Assembly: GCF_003977665.1 (NCBI RefSeq)
Contig: NZ_RYYV01000005.1
Span: 248,001-312,000 of the forward strand
Source: Dyella choica
Lineage (GTDB): Bacteria > Pseudomonadota > Gammaproteobacteria > Xanthomonadales > Rhodanobacteraceae
Direction of reading: 5' to 3'
Length of the DNA: 64,000 nt
The notes beneath the pieces are model-generated. The model saw only the letters and a program-made list of their open reading frames with translations, had not been told where the DNA came from and did no database searches. The first letter of the stretch is position 1. Every line of letters begins with the position of its first letter. A program made the position numbers and the translations under genes. This document shows, piece by piece, positions 9,194 through 17,351 of the stretch.

Positions 9194-11146
9194 TCAGTTT
9201 GGCCGAACGCCCGGCCCGATATTCTTTTCCAGAAACGCTTGCACATGGTTGTACATGTCTACGAGATTCTGCTCGTTGTAGTAACCATGGCCTTCGCCGG
9301 GCTTGGTAAGCCATTCATACGGCTTGTGGGCGGCGTCCAGGGCAGCCCGCATGGCCTTGGCCTGCGCAAAGGGCGCGCGTTGATCTTCCTCGCCGTGGAT
9401 CAGCAGCACGGGCACGTTGATCTTGTCGGCGAGCTTGTCCGGTGAGTTGGCGGCCAGTTCGTTGGGATCCTTGCCGATCGCCTGTTCCAGATAGTTCCTG
9501 CCTGCCTTTCTATCCTTGACGTCGCCCTTCTCGTACATCATTGCCAGATCGTAGATGCCGGCATAGCCGATAGCGCATTTGAACAACCCGGGCTCGCGAA
9601 TCACCGTCATCATCGCCGAGTAGCCGCCGAAGCTGGCGCCGAACACACAGACCCGCTTGGAGTCGGCGTAGTGCTGCGCTTCGGCCCACTTCACACCGTC
9701 GAGCAGATCCTGCTGAATGCGCGTCCCCCATTTGCCGTAACCGGTATCCACGAAGCCGGGGCCACGACCGCTTGATCCACGGTAATTGACTTGCAGCACC
9801 AGATAGCCGCGGCTGGCCAGAAATTGTGCTTCCTCGTCGAAGAACCAGGTGTCTTTGACGTCGAAGGGCCCGCCATGCGGTAGCAGCACCATTGGCAAGT
9901 CCTTCATCGACGCACCGGCGGGCACGGTGAGAATGGCCTCCAGAGGGGTGCCATCGCTAGCCGTGAAATGCATGGGCATGCGTTGGCCCATCCTGCCCGC
10001 ATCGATGCCAGGTTTCCTGTCGAACAGCTTCTGGATCTTCATCTGCTTGAAGTCAAACAGGTAATAGGCGCCGGGATTGCGATCGCTGCTCACCTCGAAC
10101 ACCAGCATGTTGCCGTCTTCGCTGTAGCTGGAAAAATCGACGAACTGGCCGGGGAATTTCTGGCTTAAGCCCTGATAGGTCTGCGCCAGCGGCAGACTCG
10201 CATCCAGAATGGTTTCGTTCGGCACGCCGGTGGCGGATGCGGCGGCGAAAGGCTGCTGCTGCGGGGTCCACTGGATAAAGCCGATGCTGCTGAAATCGTC
10301 CTTGGCCAGCAGCTTGGTCTGACTGCCGCTCGCATCCGTCTGCACCAGCGCAGAAGGGCCGCCTTTCGTATTCACGAACGCATACAGGTGCTGATTGTCC
10401 TGCGAAAAGGCGATCGGCACGAAACGGTTGCCGTCATTACCGTCGGACAGTTGTACCCACTGATTGTTCTGCTGTCGATACACGACGTATTTGTTGAGAG
10501 TGTTCAAGCCGGAGGCGTAACGAACATGGCCGTCGGCATCCAGGGTGAAACCCATGTTGCCCACGCCAATCTGGCTGATCTGGTGACGGGCGCCGCCGTC
10601 GGCATTCACGTCGTACAGCCAAGTATTGTTTTCGTCGTTCCACATGTAGGTCTGCATGTAGAAGTGGTCGTTGGCTTTCGGCGGTGTACCCGCCACGAAG
10701 GCATACCCTTCGTCGTGGCCGCGGCCATGCAGCTCCAAACCCCATTCGCGACTGAACATGGCTTGGATGTGCTTGCCTTGGACGTCGGTAGCGATGATTT
10801 CACCAAGCAGCTCGGGCTCGTCGAGCGAGCCGAAGAATTTGGCCATTTCCACCACCAGCCGCTCCGGCCCCGTCCAATGGATATCGGCAGGCAACTGGAA
10901 CCTGGGCAGACGCAGCAGGCTTTTCATGTGGCTCATGTCGCTGAGCTGAAAAATCACCACCGCGTGGTCTTCGCCTTGCTCCACCGCTATGGCCAGATAT
11001 TTGCCATCCGGCGAAAGCCTCGGCATCGAATAGCCGCCGCGATGCGCAAAGGCTTCCACCGGGACCGGCTCTCCGGCCGTGGCTGCAACAAAGGGTAGAC
11101 CCAAGCAAAACGCCGCCACGAAGGCGCGCACTCTTCCATTCCACAT
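9194..11146 (-). CDS. Secreted S9 (prolyl oligopeptidase) family peptidase
   Basis: A 650-residue exported serine peptidase. Residues 1-25 form a signal peptide ending ATAGEPVP. A beta-propeller region (residues about 35-390) precedes the alpha/beta-hydrolase domain. The catalytic triad is visible: Ser in FGASFGGYSAMM, Asp in HGEEDQRAPF and His in GEGHGYYNEQN. LPHGGPFDVKD is the oxyanion-side motif of the acylaminoacyl-peptidase/DPP subgroup. It should cleave oligopeptides in the periplasm or outside. It is transcribed alone, convergent with the transglycosylase, with the nested repeat element upstream. Exact specificity cannot be read from the sequence. Confidence 0.92.
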   Translation of the reverse strand: MWNGRVRAFVAAFCLGLPFVAATAGEPVPVEAFAHRGGYSMPRLSPDGKYLAIAVEQGEDHAVVIFQLSDMSHMKSLLRLPRFQLPADIHWTGPERLVVEMAKFFGSLDEPELLGEIIATDVQGKHIQAMFSREWGLELHGRGHDEGYAFVAGTPPKANDHFYMQTYMWNDENNTWLYDVNADGGARHQISQIGVGNMGFTLDADGHVRYASGLNTLNKYVVYRQQNNQWVQLSDGNDGNRFVPIAFSQDNQHLYAFVNTKGGPSALVQTDASGSQTKLLAKDDFSSIGFIQWTPQQQPFAAASATGVPNETILDASLPLAQTYQGLSQKFPGQFVDFSSYSEDGNMLVFEVSSDRNPGAYYLFDFKQMKIQKLFDRKPGIDAGRMGQRMPMHFTASDGTPLEAILTVPAGASMKDLPMVLLPHGGPFDVKDTWFFDEEAQFLASRGYLVLQVNYRGSSGRGPGFVDTGYGKWGTRIQQDLLDGVKWAEAQHYADSKRVCVFGASFGGYSAMMTVIREPGLFKCAIGYAGIYDLAMMYEKGDVKDRKAGRNYLEQAIGKDPNELAANSPDKLADKINVPVLLIHGEEDQRAPFAQAKAMRAALDAAHKPYEWLTKPGEGHGYYNEQNLVDMYNHVQAFLEKNIGPGVRPN

Positions 11147-11239
11147 ATTCCTTGTCCCCTGGTAAAAAGTGATGTCCGGCGCGGCCTTGACACTCCCCGT
11201 GGGCCGCGCCGGCCGAGTGTAGCCAAGTCGCCAAACTTA

Positions 11240-11526
11240 GGGATGCCCTGATCTATTCCGCGTACCCGTCACCACACTGAATGCGCGTCTGGCTGCGCCC
11301 CAGGGGCGAAGGCAGACTGGCTGTCTGTCTAGGCACTGGGGCGCAGCCAGACGCGCATTCAGTGCGGCCCCAACCTTTTGAATTTAAATGACGGGGTGAC
11401 GTCCAGAAGGCCCGCAGGCCGTGCCCCGCGGCTTGAACAGACGGCCAGTCTGCCCTGTGCCGCGCGGCACACCCTGCGAGCCTTCTGGACGTCATGCCGG
11501 GTGCGCGGAATAGATCAGGGCATCCC
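11240..11526. repeat. 287-bp nested inverted-repeat (MITE-like) element
   Basis: The outer ends are about 30-bp inverted repeats with two mismatches (start GGGATGCCCTGATCTATTCC; right end 11496-11526 as its complement). Inside are two more inverted repeats: a perfect 29-bp pair (11275-11303 with 11336-11364) and a 35-bp imperfect pair (11398-11432 with 11459-11493, outer arm GACGTCCAGAAGGC). The single strand would fold as a stem carrying two long hairpins. No coding capacity is seen. A second, decayed copy starts at 50273. It fills the gap between the S9 peptidase and lgt, so promoters of both may lie in or next to it. Confidence 0.8.
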
Positions 11527-11595
11527 AAAGGCAGTGTCCTGACGAGTTCATCCCGGGCCGTTAAACTCCCCGTTTTCGGCTTGATCGGTTACCCC

Positions 11596-12492
11596 ATGGC
11601 ACAGCCCTTTGTCGTGCAATTCAACCCGGTTGCCGTGCATCTCGGACCGCTTCAAGTCCATTGGTACGGGCTGATGTACCTGTTCGGCTTCCTCGGTGCC
11701 TGGCTGCTCGGCGAATTCCGCCGCAAGCATGGGCGTCTGCCGGTCAACCGCGATGCGCTGGGCGACCTGATCTTCTACGCGATGATGGGCATCATCCTGG
11801 GGGGGCGCATCTGGTACATGCTGTTCTATTACGCTGGCGGCATTCGCTGGACCTGGACCGATCCGTTGGCGCTGTTTCGAGTTTGGGATGGCGGCATGAG
11901 CTTTCATGGCGGCCTGATCGGCGTGCTGGTGGCGGGTTTCTGGTGGTCGCGCCGGCACCGGCTGCACTTCTTCGATACGGTGGATTTCGTCGCGCCCCTG
12001 GTGCCGTTGGGCCTGGGCCTGGGCCGCCTTGGCAACTTCATCAATGGCGAGCTGTGGGGCAAGCCGGGCAGCGTGGCGTGGGCGATGATCTTTCCCAATG
12101 CGCGCGACGAGGACGCCGCCCTTGCCGCAACGGATCCGCACCTGGCGCAGATCATGCAGCAGTACGGCGGCTTGCCACGGCATCCCTCGCAGCTGTATGA
12201 GCTGGCACTGGAAGGCGTAGTGATGTTCACAGTGCTGTGGCTGGTGTCGATGAGGCCGCGCCCGCGCTATCTCGTCTCCGGCTTGTTCGCGCTGATGTAC
12301 GGCTGCTTCCGCTTCGCGGTGGAATTCGTGCGTGTGCCGGACGTGCAGCTCGGCTACCTGGCGTGGGGCTGGCTTACGATGGGGCAAATCCAGTCGTTGC
12401 CGCTGATCGTGACCGGGCTTGGCTTGCTGTGGCTTTCGCGCAAGGCACCCGTGTTGCCGCTGGCGAAGGCACAGTCGCAACAGTCGGCGTAA
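11596..12492 (+). CDS. lgt: Prolipoprotein diacylglyceryl transferase
   Basis: Lgt moves a diacylglyceryl group from phosphatidylglycerol to the lipobox cysteine of prolipoproteins in the inner membrane. The 298-residue protein is polytopic and carries the family signatures [10 protein letters not shown] and [13 protein letters not shown] (Lgt signature), plus the PRHPSQLYE element. I chose the ATG at 11596 ([11 protein letters not shown]); the open frame reaches back to 11494 inside the repeat element, but that part looks non-coding. It is followed after nine bases by thyA, a classic lgt-thyA pair, so the two are probably co-transcribed. Confidence 0.96.
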   Translation: MAQPFVVQFNPVAVHLGPLQVHWYGLMYLFGFLGAWLLGEFRRKHGRLPVNRDALGDLIFYAMMGIILGGRIWYMLFYYAGGIRWTWTDPLALFRVWDGGMSFHGGLIGVLVAGFWWSRRHRLHFFDTVDFVAPLVPLGLGLGRLGNFINGELWGKPGSVAWAMIFPNARDEDAALAATDPHLAQIMQQYGGLPRHPSQLYELALEGVVMFTVLWLVSMRPRPRYLVSGLFALMYGCFRFAVEFVRVPDVQLGYLAWGWLTMGQIQSLPLIVTGLGLLWLSRKAPVLPLAKAQSQQSA

Positions 12493-12501
12493 ACTCGGCC
12501 T

Positions 12502-13296
12502 ATGCATCAGTATCTCGACCTGCTTCGCCACGTGCTGGAACACGGCGCGGAAAAAACCGATCGCACCGGCACCGGCACGCGCAGCGTGTTCGGCTGGCAG
12601 ATGCGTTTTGATCTCAATCAGGGCTTTCCGCTGGTCACCACCAAGAAGCTGCACCTGAAATCGATCGTGCACGAGCTGATCTGGTTCCTGCAAGGCGACA
12701 CCAATATCGCGTATCTGAAGGACCACGGTGTCAGCATCTGGGACGAATGGGCCGATGCGCAGGGCGATCTCGGTCCGGTGTACGGCAAGCAATGGCGCGC
12801 GTGGCCGGCTGCCGATGGCCACGCGGTGGACCAGATTCGCTGGTTGGTGGAAGAGATCAAGCGCAACCCGGATTCGCGTCGCCTGATCGTCAGTGCGTGG
12901 AACGTAGGCGAGCTGCCGAAGATGGCGCTGATGCCTTGCCATGCGCTGTTCCAGTTCTACGTCGCGAACGGCAAGCTGAGCTGCCAGCTCTATCAGCGTT
13001 CCGGAGATATTTTCCTCGGCGTACCTTTCAACATCGCCAGCTACGCCTTGCTCACTCACATGATTGCCCAGGTTTGCGGACTGGGCGTGGGCGATTTCGT
13101 GCATACGCTGGGCGATGCCCATCTGTACAGCAACCACCTGGAACAGGCGCGCCTGCAATTGACGCGCGAACCGCGTCCGTTGCCGCGGCTGAAACTCAAT
13201 CCGCAGGTGGCGTCGATCTTCGATTTCCAGTTCGACGACGTGGTGATCGAGGACTATCACCCGCACGCGGCGATCAAGGCGCCGGTAGCGGTGTAG
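12502..13296 (+). CDS. thyA: Thymidylate synthase
   Basis: Converts dUMP to dTMP with methylenetetrahydrofolate. At 264 residues it has the length of the E. coli enzyme. Landmarks are [19 protein letters not shown] at the start, the catalytic Cys in [12 protein letters not shown], the [20 protein letters not shown] block and the C-terminal IKAPVAV. It starts nine bases after lgt, and folA, which regenerates tetrahydrofolate from the dihydrofolate made here, follows after a REP pair. Confidence 0.97.
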   Translation: MHQYLDLLRHVLEHGAEKTDRTGTGTRSVFGWQMRFDLNQGFPLVTTKKLHLKSIVHELIWFLQGDTNIAYLKDHGVSIWDEWADAQGDLGPVYGKQWRAWPAADGHAVDQIRWLVEEIKRNPDSRRLIVSAWNVGELPKMALMPCHALFQFYVANGKLSCQLYQRSGDIFLGVPFNIASYALLTHMIAQVCGLGVGDFVHTLGDAHLYSNHLEQARLQLTREPRPLPRLKLNPQVASIFDFQFDDVVIEDYHPHAAIKAPVAV

Positions 13297-13306
13297 GACC
13301 AGGATC

Positions 13307-13373
13307 GTAGACTGGGATGCCAATCCCAGCTTCAAGGACTCGCGAATGAGCTGGGATTGGCATCCCAGCCTAC
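13307..13373. repeat. Inverted pair of GTAG-type REP palindromes
   Basis: Left unit 13307-13330 begins GTAG and folds as CTGGGAT/ATCCCAG; right unit 13350-13373 is the same palindrome inverted and ends CCTAC. Both lie between thyA and folA. The arrangement is that of a BIME-like REP pair. Confidence 0.85.
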
Positions 13374-13450
13374 CCCCTGCAAACGTTATAATAGGCGGTC
13401 GGCCGGGCGAGCCCCTGGCCTTTGTGACTGTCACCGCTTCCGGAGCTTCC

Positions 13451-13939
13451 ATGGCCATTTCGCTGATCGCCGCCCTTGACGAGAATTTTGCAATCGGTCG
13501 CAAGGGCCAGCTTCCCTGGCATTTGCCGGACGATCTGAAATGGTTCAAGCAGCTGACCGTGGGCAAGCACGTGCTGATGGGCTACAACACCGCGGTATCG
13601 ATTGGCCGGACGCTGCCGGATCGCGTGAACATGGTGCTGTCGCATCGCCATGAGGCGCCTTTCCCCGGCCAGATCACGGTGCGCTCGATTGAAGAAGCAC
13701 AGGCGCGCGCCGACGGCACCGGCCTGATGGTGATCGGCGGCGGCAAGGTGTTTCACGATGCGCTGCCGATGGCGCAGCGCCTTTACCTCACCTGGGTAAG
13801 TGCGGCGGTGGACGGCGCGGACACGTTCTTCCCCGGCATTCACTTCAGCGACTGGACCGAAGTCAAGCGCACGCACCACAAGAAGGATGCGCAGCACGGC
13901 TATGACTTCGACATGGTCGAGTACATCCGCAATAGCTGA
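13451..13939 (+). CDS. folA: Dihydrofolate reductase
   Basis: NADPH-dependent reduction of dihydrofolate. The 162-residue protein has the normal length of bacterial DHFR. It starts ISLIAALDENFAIGRKGQLP, followed by WHLPDDLKWFKQLT with the substrate-binding Asp, VLMGYNTAVSIGRTLP, and VIGGGKVF for the cofactor. The ATG at 13451 gives the usual N-terminus; the upstream extension to 13346 lies partly in the REP pair. It follows thyA, with which it works, and precedes the Nudix gene by nine bases. Confidence 0.96.
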   Translation: MAISLIAALDENFAIGRKGQLPWHLPDDLKWFKQLTVGKHVLMGYNTAVSIGRTLPDRVNMVLSHRHEAPFPGQITVRSIEEAQARADGTGLMVIGGGKVFHDALPMAQRLYLTWVSAAVDGADTFFPGIHFSDWTEVKRTHHKKDAQHGYDFDMVEYIRNS

Positions 13940-13948
13940 TCCCACTGC

Positions 13949-14911
13949 ATGAATGAGGCGCACGGAGCCCCGCTGCATGTAATGGCCGGCGTGTTGCGCG
14001 ATGCGCAGGGCAGGGTGCTGCTGGCGCAGCGACCAGCGGGCAAGCATCTCGCCGGTTTCTGGGAATTTCCGGGTGGCAAGCTGGAATCAGGCGAGCTTCC
14101 GCAGCCCGCGATGGTGCGCGAGCTGCGTGAGGAACTGGGCGTGCTGGTCGAGCCGCAAGATGGCGTTCCCCTGATTCGCGTACCTTGGCACTACGGAGAC
14201 CGTGGCCTGTTGATCGATGCATGGCAGTTCACGTCCTGGCGGGGCAGCCCGGCGTCGCTGGAAGGGCAGACACTGCAATGGCAGATGCCATGGGAGGTCG
14301 ACCCGACGACGCTTGCGCCCGCCGATCGCCCCATCCTGCAGGCGCTGCGCCTGCCAGCGGTCTACGCGATCACGCCCGCCGACGTGTTACCCGATCATGC
14401 AGGCACGTGGCATGCGCGCCTCGCTGAGGCGATCGAGCTAGGCGCACGATTGATACAGCTGCGTCTCCCCCTGTGGCCGGCCGAGCAGGTGCGTGACTTG
14501 GCTGAGCGCTTGCAACCGCTCGCGCTGCGGCACACGGCGCGCTTGTTGCTCAACGGCGATATCGAGGGCGCGCGCAGTCTCGGCCCGGGCGTCGGCGTGC
14601 ATTTGAAGGGGGCGCAACTGGGTGAGCTGGCGGAGCGCCCTTTGCCCTGGTCACAGCCGATCGGCGCAAGCTGCCACGATGCGGCGCAGCTTGCGATCAG
14701 CGTGCACCTGGCCGACTTCGCAACACTTTCGCCGGTGGCCGCCACCGCCAGTCATCCGCATGTGCCTGCCCTGGGCTGGCCGCGGTTTCAGGGGCTGGCT
14801 GAAGCCGCGGCGCTGCCGGTCTACGCCCTCGGCGGCATGGCTCCTGCGCTGGCCGAACAGGCGCGCCGGCACGGCGCTCAGGGCGTGGCGGGTATTGGTT
14901 CCTTTTGGTGA
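13949..14911 (+). CDS. Nudix (MutT-like) hydrolase fused to a ThiE/TenI-like domain
   Basis: A 320-residue two-domain protein. Residues 1-135 are a MutT-type Nudix domain with a complete Nudix box: GGKLESGELPQPAMVREL followed by REELGV, that is, Gx5Ex7REUxEExGU. MutT hydrolyses 8-oxo-dGTP to prevent A-to-C mutations. Residues about 140-320 resemble thiamine-phosphate synthase: VYAITPAD, GARLIQLR, ARLLLNGDIE, VGVHLKG, GASCHDAAQL and VYALGGM. MutT-ThiE-like fusions of this order are widespread in gammaproteobacteria; the second domain lacks a clear thiamine context here and its role is unknown. It belongs to the lgt-thyA-folA set and could sanitise nucleotides. Confidence 0.9.
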   Translation: MNEAHGAPLHVMAGVLRDAQGRVLLAQRPAGKHLAGFWEFPGGKLESGELPQPAMVRELREELGVLVEPQDGVPLIRVPWHYGDRGLLIDAWQFTSWRGSPASLEGQTLQWQMPWEVDPTTLAPADRPILQALRLPAVYAITPADVLPDHAGTWHARLAEAIELGARLIQLRLPLWPAEQVRDLAERLQPLALRHTARLLLNGDIEGARSLGPGVGVHLKGAQLGELAERPLPWSQPIGASCHDAAQLAISVHLADFATLSPVAATASHPHVPALGWPRFQGLAEAAALPVYALGGMAPALAEQARRHGAQGVAGIGSFW

Positions 14912-14951
14912 ACAGCTTGCCCACTGGCGCGCTCAGCAGTAGCGTGCGGGC

Positions 14952-15230
14952 ATGCGTATCGTTTATCGCGCCCAGAATCTGATCGACGCTCATCTGGTCA
15001 AGGATGCACTGGAGAGCGCGGAAGTGCCGGCCTTCATCTCAGGGGAATATCTCACCGGCGGTGTCGGACAGTTACCGGCGCTCGACTACGTTGCCGTGCT
15101 GGTGCCGGAATCCAGCATCGATGCCGCCGAGCCCGTCGTGCGTCAGATCGATCATGCCCTCGCCGAAGCGAGGCTGGCGATCCGCGAGCTGGATGACGAC
15201 CCGGACAGTCTGGTGGCGCAGCCAGGCTGA
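14952..15230 (+). CDS. DUF2007 domain protein
   Basis: A 92-residue protein of the DUF2007 (putative signal-transducing) family, recognised by VYRAQNLIDAHLVKDALES at the N-terminus and FISGEYLTGGVGQLPALDY. The compact alpha/beta fold is related to ACT-like or ferredoxin-like small domains. No enzymatic residue is evident. It lies 40 bases behind the Nudix-ThiE gene on the same strand. Function unknown. Confidence 0.8.
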   Translation: MRIVYRAQNLIDAHLVKDALESAEVPAFISGEYLTGGVGQLPALDYVAVLVPESSIDAAEPVVRQIDHALAEARLAIRELDDDPDSLVAQPG

Positions 15231-15359
15231 GCGGTTTCCATGCCCGGCCTTTCAACGTGACGCCAGTAGGGACTGTTCGTTCGCACGGGGCGATCGGGAT
15301 AGGGCTGTTTGCTTGCGCGGGCAGGTATCCTAGCCTGCGTGCTTGATCTGGAGTGTTGC

Positions 15360-15878
15360 ATGACCGAGTTTGCAAGTTTGATTCGTGCCGTAGCGGATTT
15401 CCCGAAACCTGGTGTCACGTTTCGCGACATCACGCCCCTGCTGGCGGATGGTGTCGCATTCGCGCGCTGTATTGATGCGATGGTCGAGCCATGGCTGGAT
15501 AGCGGCGTGCAGGCCGTGTGCGGGGTAGAGTCGCGCGGTTTCATTTTCGCCGCCGCGATGGCGCAGAAGCTGAGCGCGGGTTTCGTGCCGTTGCGCAAGC
15601 CGGGCAAGCTGCCGCCGCCGGTGATGCATGCCGACTACCAGCTCGAATACGGCACCGATCGGCTTGAAGCGCGCGTCGGCAGCTTGCGGCAGCGTGAACG
15701 CGTACTGCTGGTGGACGACGTGCTCGCTACGGGGGGGACGCTAGGCGCGGCGCGCAACCTGGTGGGCCAGCTAGGGGCGGACTTGGTGGGGGCGTCGGTG
15801 GTGATCGAGCTGCTTGCCTTGCAGGGCAGGGCGATATGGCCGCACGAAGTTCCGCTGCATAGCCTGCTGCATTACTGA
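15360..15878 (+). CDS. apt: Adenine phosphoribosyltransferase
   Basis: Salvages adenine to AMP with PRPP. The 172-residue protein starts MTEFASLIRAVADFPKPGV, has FRDITPLLADG, GVESRGFIFAAAMA, and the PRPP-binding loop VLLVDDVLATGGT. ATG 15360 is chosen because it gives the usual family N-terminus; the 17 upstream codons look non-coding. It stands 129 bases behind the DUF2007 gene and probably has its own promoter in that gap. A REP pair follows the stop. Confidence 0.95.
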   Translation: MTEFASLIRAVADFPKPGVTFRDITPLLADGVAFARCIDAMVEPWLDSGVQAVCGVESRGFIFAAAMAQKLSAGFVPLRKPGKLPPPVMHADYQLEYGTDRLEARVGSLRQRERVLLVDDVLATGGTLGAARNLVGQLGADLVGASVVIELLALQGRAIWPHEVPLHSLLHY

Positions 15879-15894
15879 TTATTGCGGTGGCGTG

Positions 15895-15984
15895 GGCTGG
15901 GATGACAATCGTAGGCATACGTCGCGAAACCCAGCATCGCCATGCATGCAACCCACGCGATGCTGGGATTGCCATCCCAGCCTA
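15895..15984. repeat. REP palindromes, one intact and one degenerate
   Basis: The right unit (15962-15984) is GCTGGGATT-GCC-ATCCCAGC followed by CCTAAG, an inverted GTAG-type REP with one change in the tetranucleotide. The left half (15895-15935) has GGGCTGGGATGACAATC and a displaced CCCAGC, so it is decayed. The element lies between apt and the small frame behind oxyR, and its TAG ends that frame. Confidence 0.7.
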
Positions 15985-16134
15985 AGCGAAATCCGCTGCC
16001 AGCGCCTGCTGTAACGTTGCCGACAATGTTACTGCTTCGCGCATGCCTGGATGCGTTGAGGTCAGCGTTACCATCGCGCCGCCTTTCCAGTCGAAGCCCT
16101 CATCGCGCGCGGTCTTGGCCAAGCCCCGATACAT
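15982..16134 (-). pseudogene. Possible gene remnant downstream of oxyR (50 codons)
   Basis: Behind the oxyR stop a short frame reads MYRGLAKTARDEGFD and then an unrelated-looking tail ending LQQALAADFA. The frame is open back to a TAG at about 16161 without a good ribosome binding site. The first 15 residues weakly recall the rubrerythrin segment around its C-terminal helix, which would suit the neighbourhood of a peroxide regulator, but I cannot confirm this. The stop codon is provided by the adjoining REP sequence, so the frame may be a truncated relic. Confidence 0.3.
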
Positions 16135-16166
16135 GTCGGTGAAGATGATTGATGCCAACTATGACA

Positions 16167-17111
16167 TCACGCAGTGCGGCGGCGCTTGGCCTGGGTGGCA
16201 CTGACACTGTGCGGGTCGAGTAAATCGCGCGGCAGGCCCCGGATCACTTCCGCCAGTTGCTTCAGGAAATTGCCCATCGCTGAGCTCTTGCGCCACACCA
16301 TGGCGATGCGGCGGCTCGGTGCATGCCCGCTGAATTCCATCAGATGCAGGTTGGGCGCCTGCGCTACCGGCGGTTTCACCGCCAGTGTGGGCAGCAGCGT
16401 AATGCCGACGTTGGCGGCGACCATCTGGCGCAAGGTTTCCAGGCTGGTGGCGCGGAAGCCGCTTTTTTCACCCGCGCCGGCCATATGGCACACCTCCAGC
16501 GCCTGGTCGCGCAGACAGTGGCCGTCTTCCAGCAGCAGCAGGCTCTGGTCGGACAGATCGCTGAGTTTCAGGTGCGAGCGTTTGGCGAGCGGGTGCGATT
16601 GCGGCACCGCCAGCAGAAACGGCTCCTCGAACAGGAATTCGCTGTGCAGGCTGTCGTCGTGAATCGGCAGCGCCAGCACGCAGGCATCGAGCTTGCCTTC
16701 GCGCAGGCGATGCAGCAGGACTTCGGTTTTTTCCTCTACCAGCAGTAGTTCCAGCCGCGGAAAACGCTCGCGCACCATCGGTACCACATGCGGCAGCAGG
16801 TAGGGACCCAGGGTAGGGAAGATCCCCAAGCGCACTGTGCCCGACTCCGGATCCACCGTGCGTCGCGCGATGCCCTTGATCTGCTCGATTTCGTTGAGCA
16901 CTTCGCGGGCGCGCGTGGCAATCTCGCGGCCCACGTCGGTCAGCAATACCTTGCGTGGGGTGCGTTCGACCAGGGCGACGCCCAGTTCGTCTTCCAGCTT
17001 CTTGATCTGCGTGGAGAGGGTGGGCTGGCTGACGAAACAGGCTTCCGCGGCGCGCCCGAAGTGCCGCTGCTCGGAGAGGGAAACCAGATAGTGCAGGTCG
17101 CGCAAGTTCAT
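16167..17111 (-). CDS. oxyR: Hydrogen peroxide-sensing LysR-type regulator OxyR
   Basis: A 314-residue LysR-family regulator. The N-terminal helix-turn-helix is RHFGRAAEACFVSQPTLSTQ. The redox pair that defines OxyR is present at exactly the E. coli positions, Cys199 and Cys208, in GHCLRDQALEVC. On oxidation by peroxide these form a disulfide and the protein activates katG, ahpC and similar genes. I chose ATG 17111 (MNLRDLHYLV) because the alternative ATG at 17129 lies inside a perfect OxyR-type half-site, which suggests autoregulation. No catalase or peroxiredoxin gene is adjacent in the window. Confidence 0.93.
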   Translation of the reverse strand: MNLRDLHYLVSLSEQRHFGRAAEACFVSQPTLSTQIKKLEDELGVALVERTPRKVLLTDVGREIATRAREVLNEIEQIKGIARRTVDPESGTVRLGIFPTLGPYLLPHVVPMVRERFPRLELLLVEEKTEVLLHRLREGKLDACVLALPIHDDSLHSEFLFEEPFLLAVPQSHPLAKRSHLKLSDLSDQSLLLLEDGHCLRDQALEVCHMAGAGEKSGFRATSLETLRQMVAANVGITLLPTLAVKPPVAQAPNLHLMEFSGHAPSRRIAMVWRKSSAMGNFLKQLAEVIRGLPRDLLDPHSVSATQAKRRRTA

Positions 17112-17127
17112 GTGGCTTCGCCGTTCC

Positions 17128-17142
17128 ATAGATTGGAGCTAT
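17128..17142. promoter_or_regulatory. OxyR-type binding half-site upstream of oxyR
   Basis: ATAGATTGGAGCTAT agrees at every fixed position with the half-site consensus ATAGnTnnnAnCTAT. Seven bases further a weak second half (ATGTTAGCCATTGCT, 17150-17164) has the right spacing but poor agreement. The position, 17 bases upstream of the chosen oxyR start, fits autorepression as known for E. coli oxyR. Binding is inferred. Confidence 0.6.
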
Positions 17143-17351
17143 GGACTTTATGTTAGCCATTGCTCTCAGTAATACAAGCCCGGCCGGCGGCCGAAGCTGG
17201 AGACAGCCGATCCATCATCGATTCCAAAGCATGCGCTTCCAGCTCAGGCAGCCCGCACCTTCAGTTCCTCAGGTCATGCCGTATGGCACTGTGGCCTATC
17301 GCCTGCATCGCCTACCGTCGCGCCTTTTGAGTCACGTAGGTGAGGCTAGCG

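Noticed and set aside
11240-11526. An insertion sequence with its own transposase
   Set aside because: The 287-bp element has terminal inverted repeats but no coding frame longer than background.
11548-13566. A 672-codon antisense frame covering lgt, thyA and folA
   Set aside because: All three sense genes are certain; the antisense product has biased composition and no domain.
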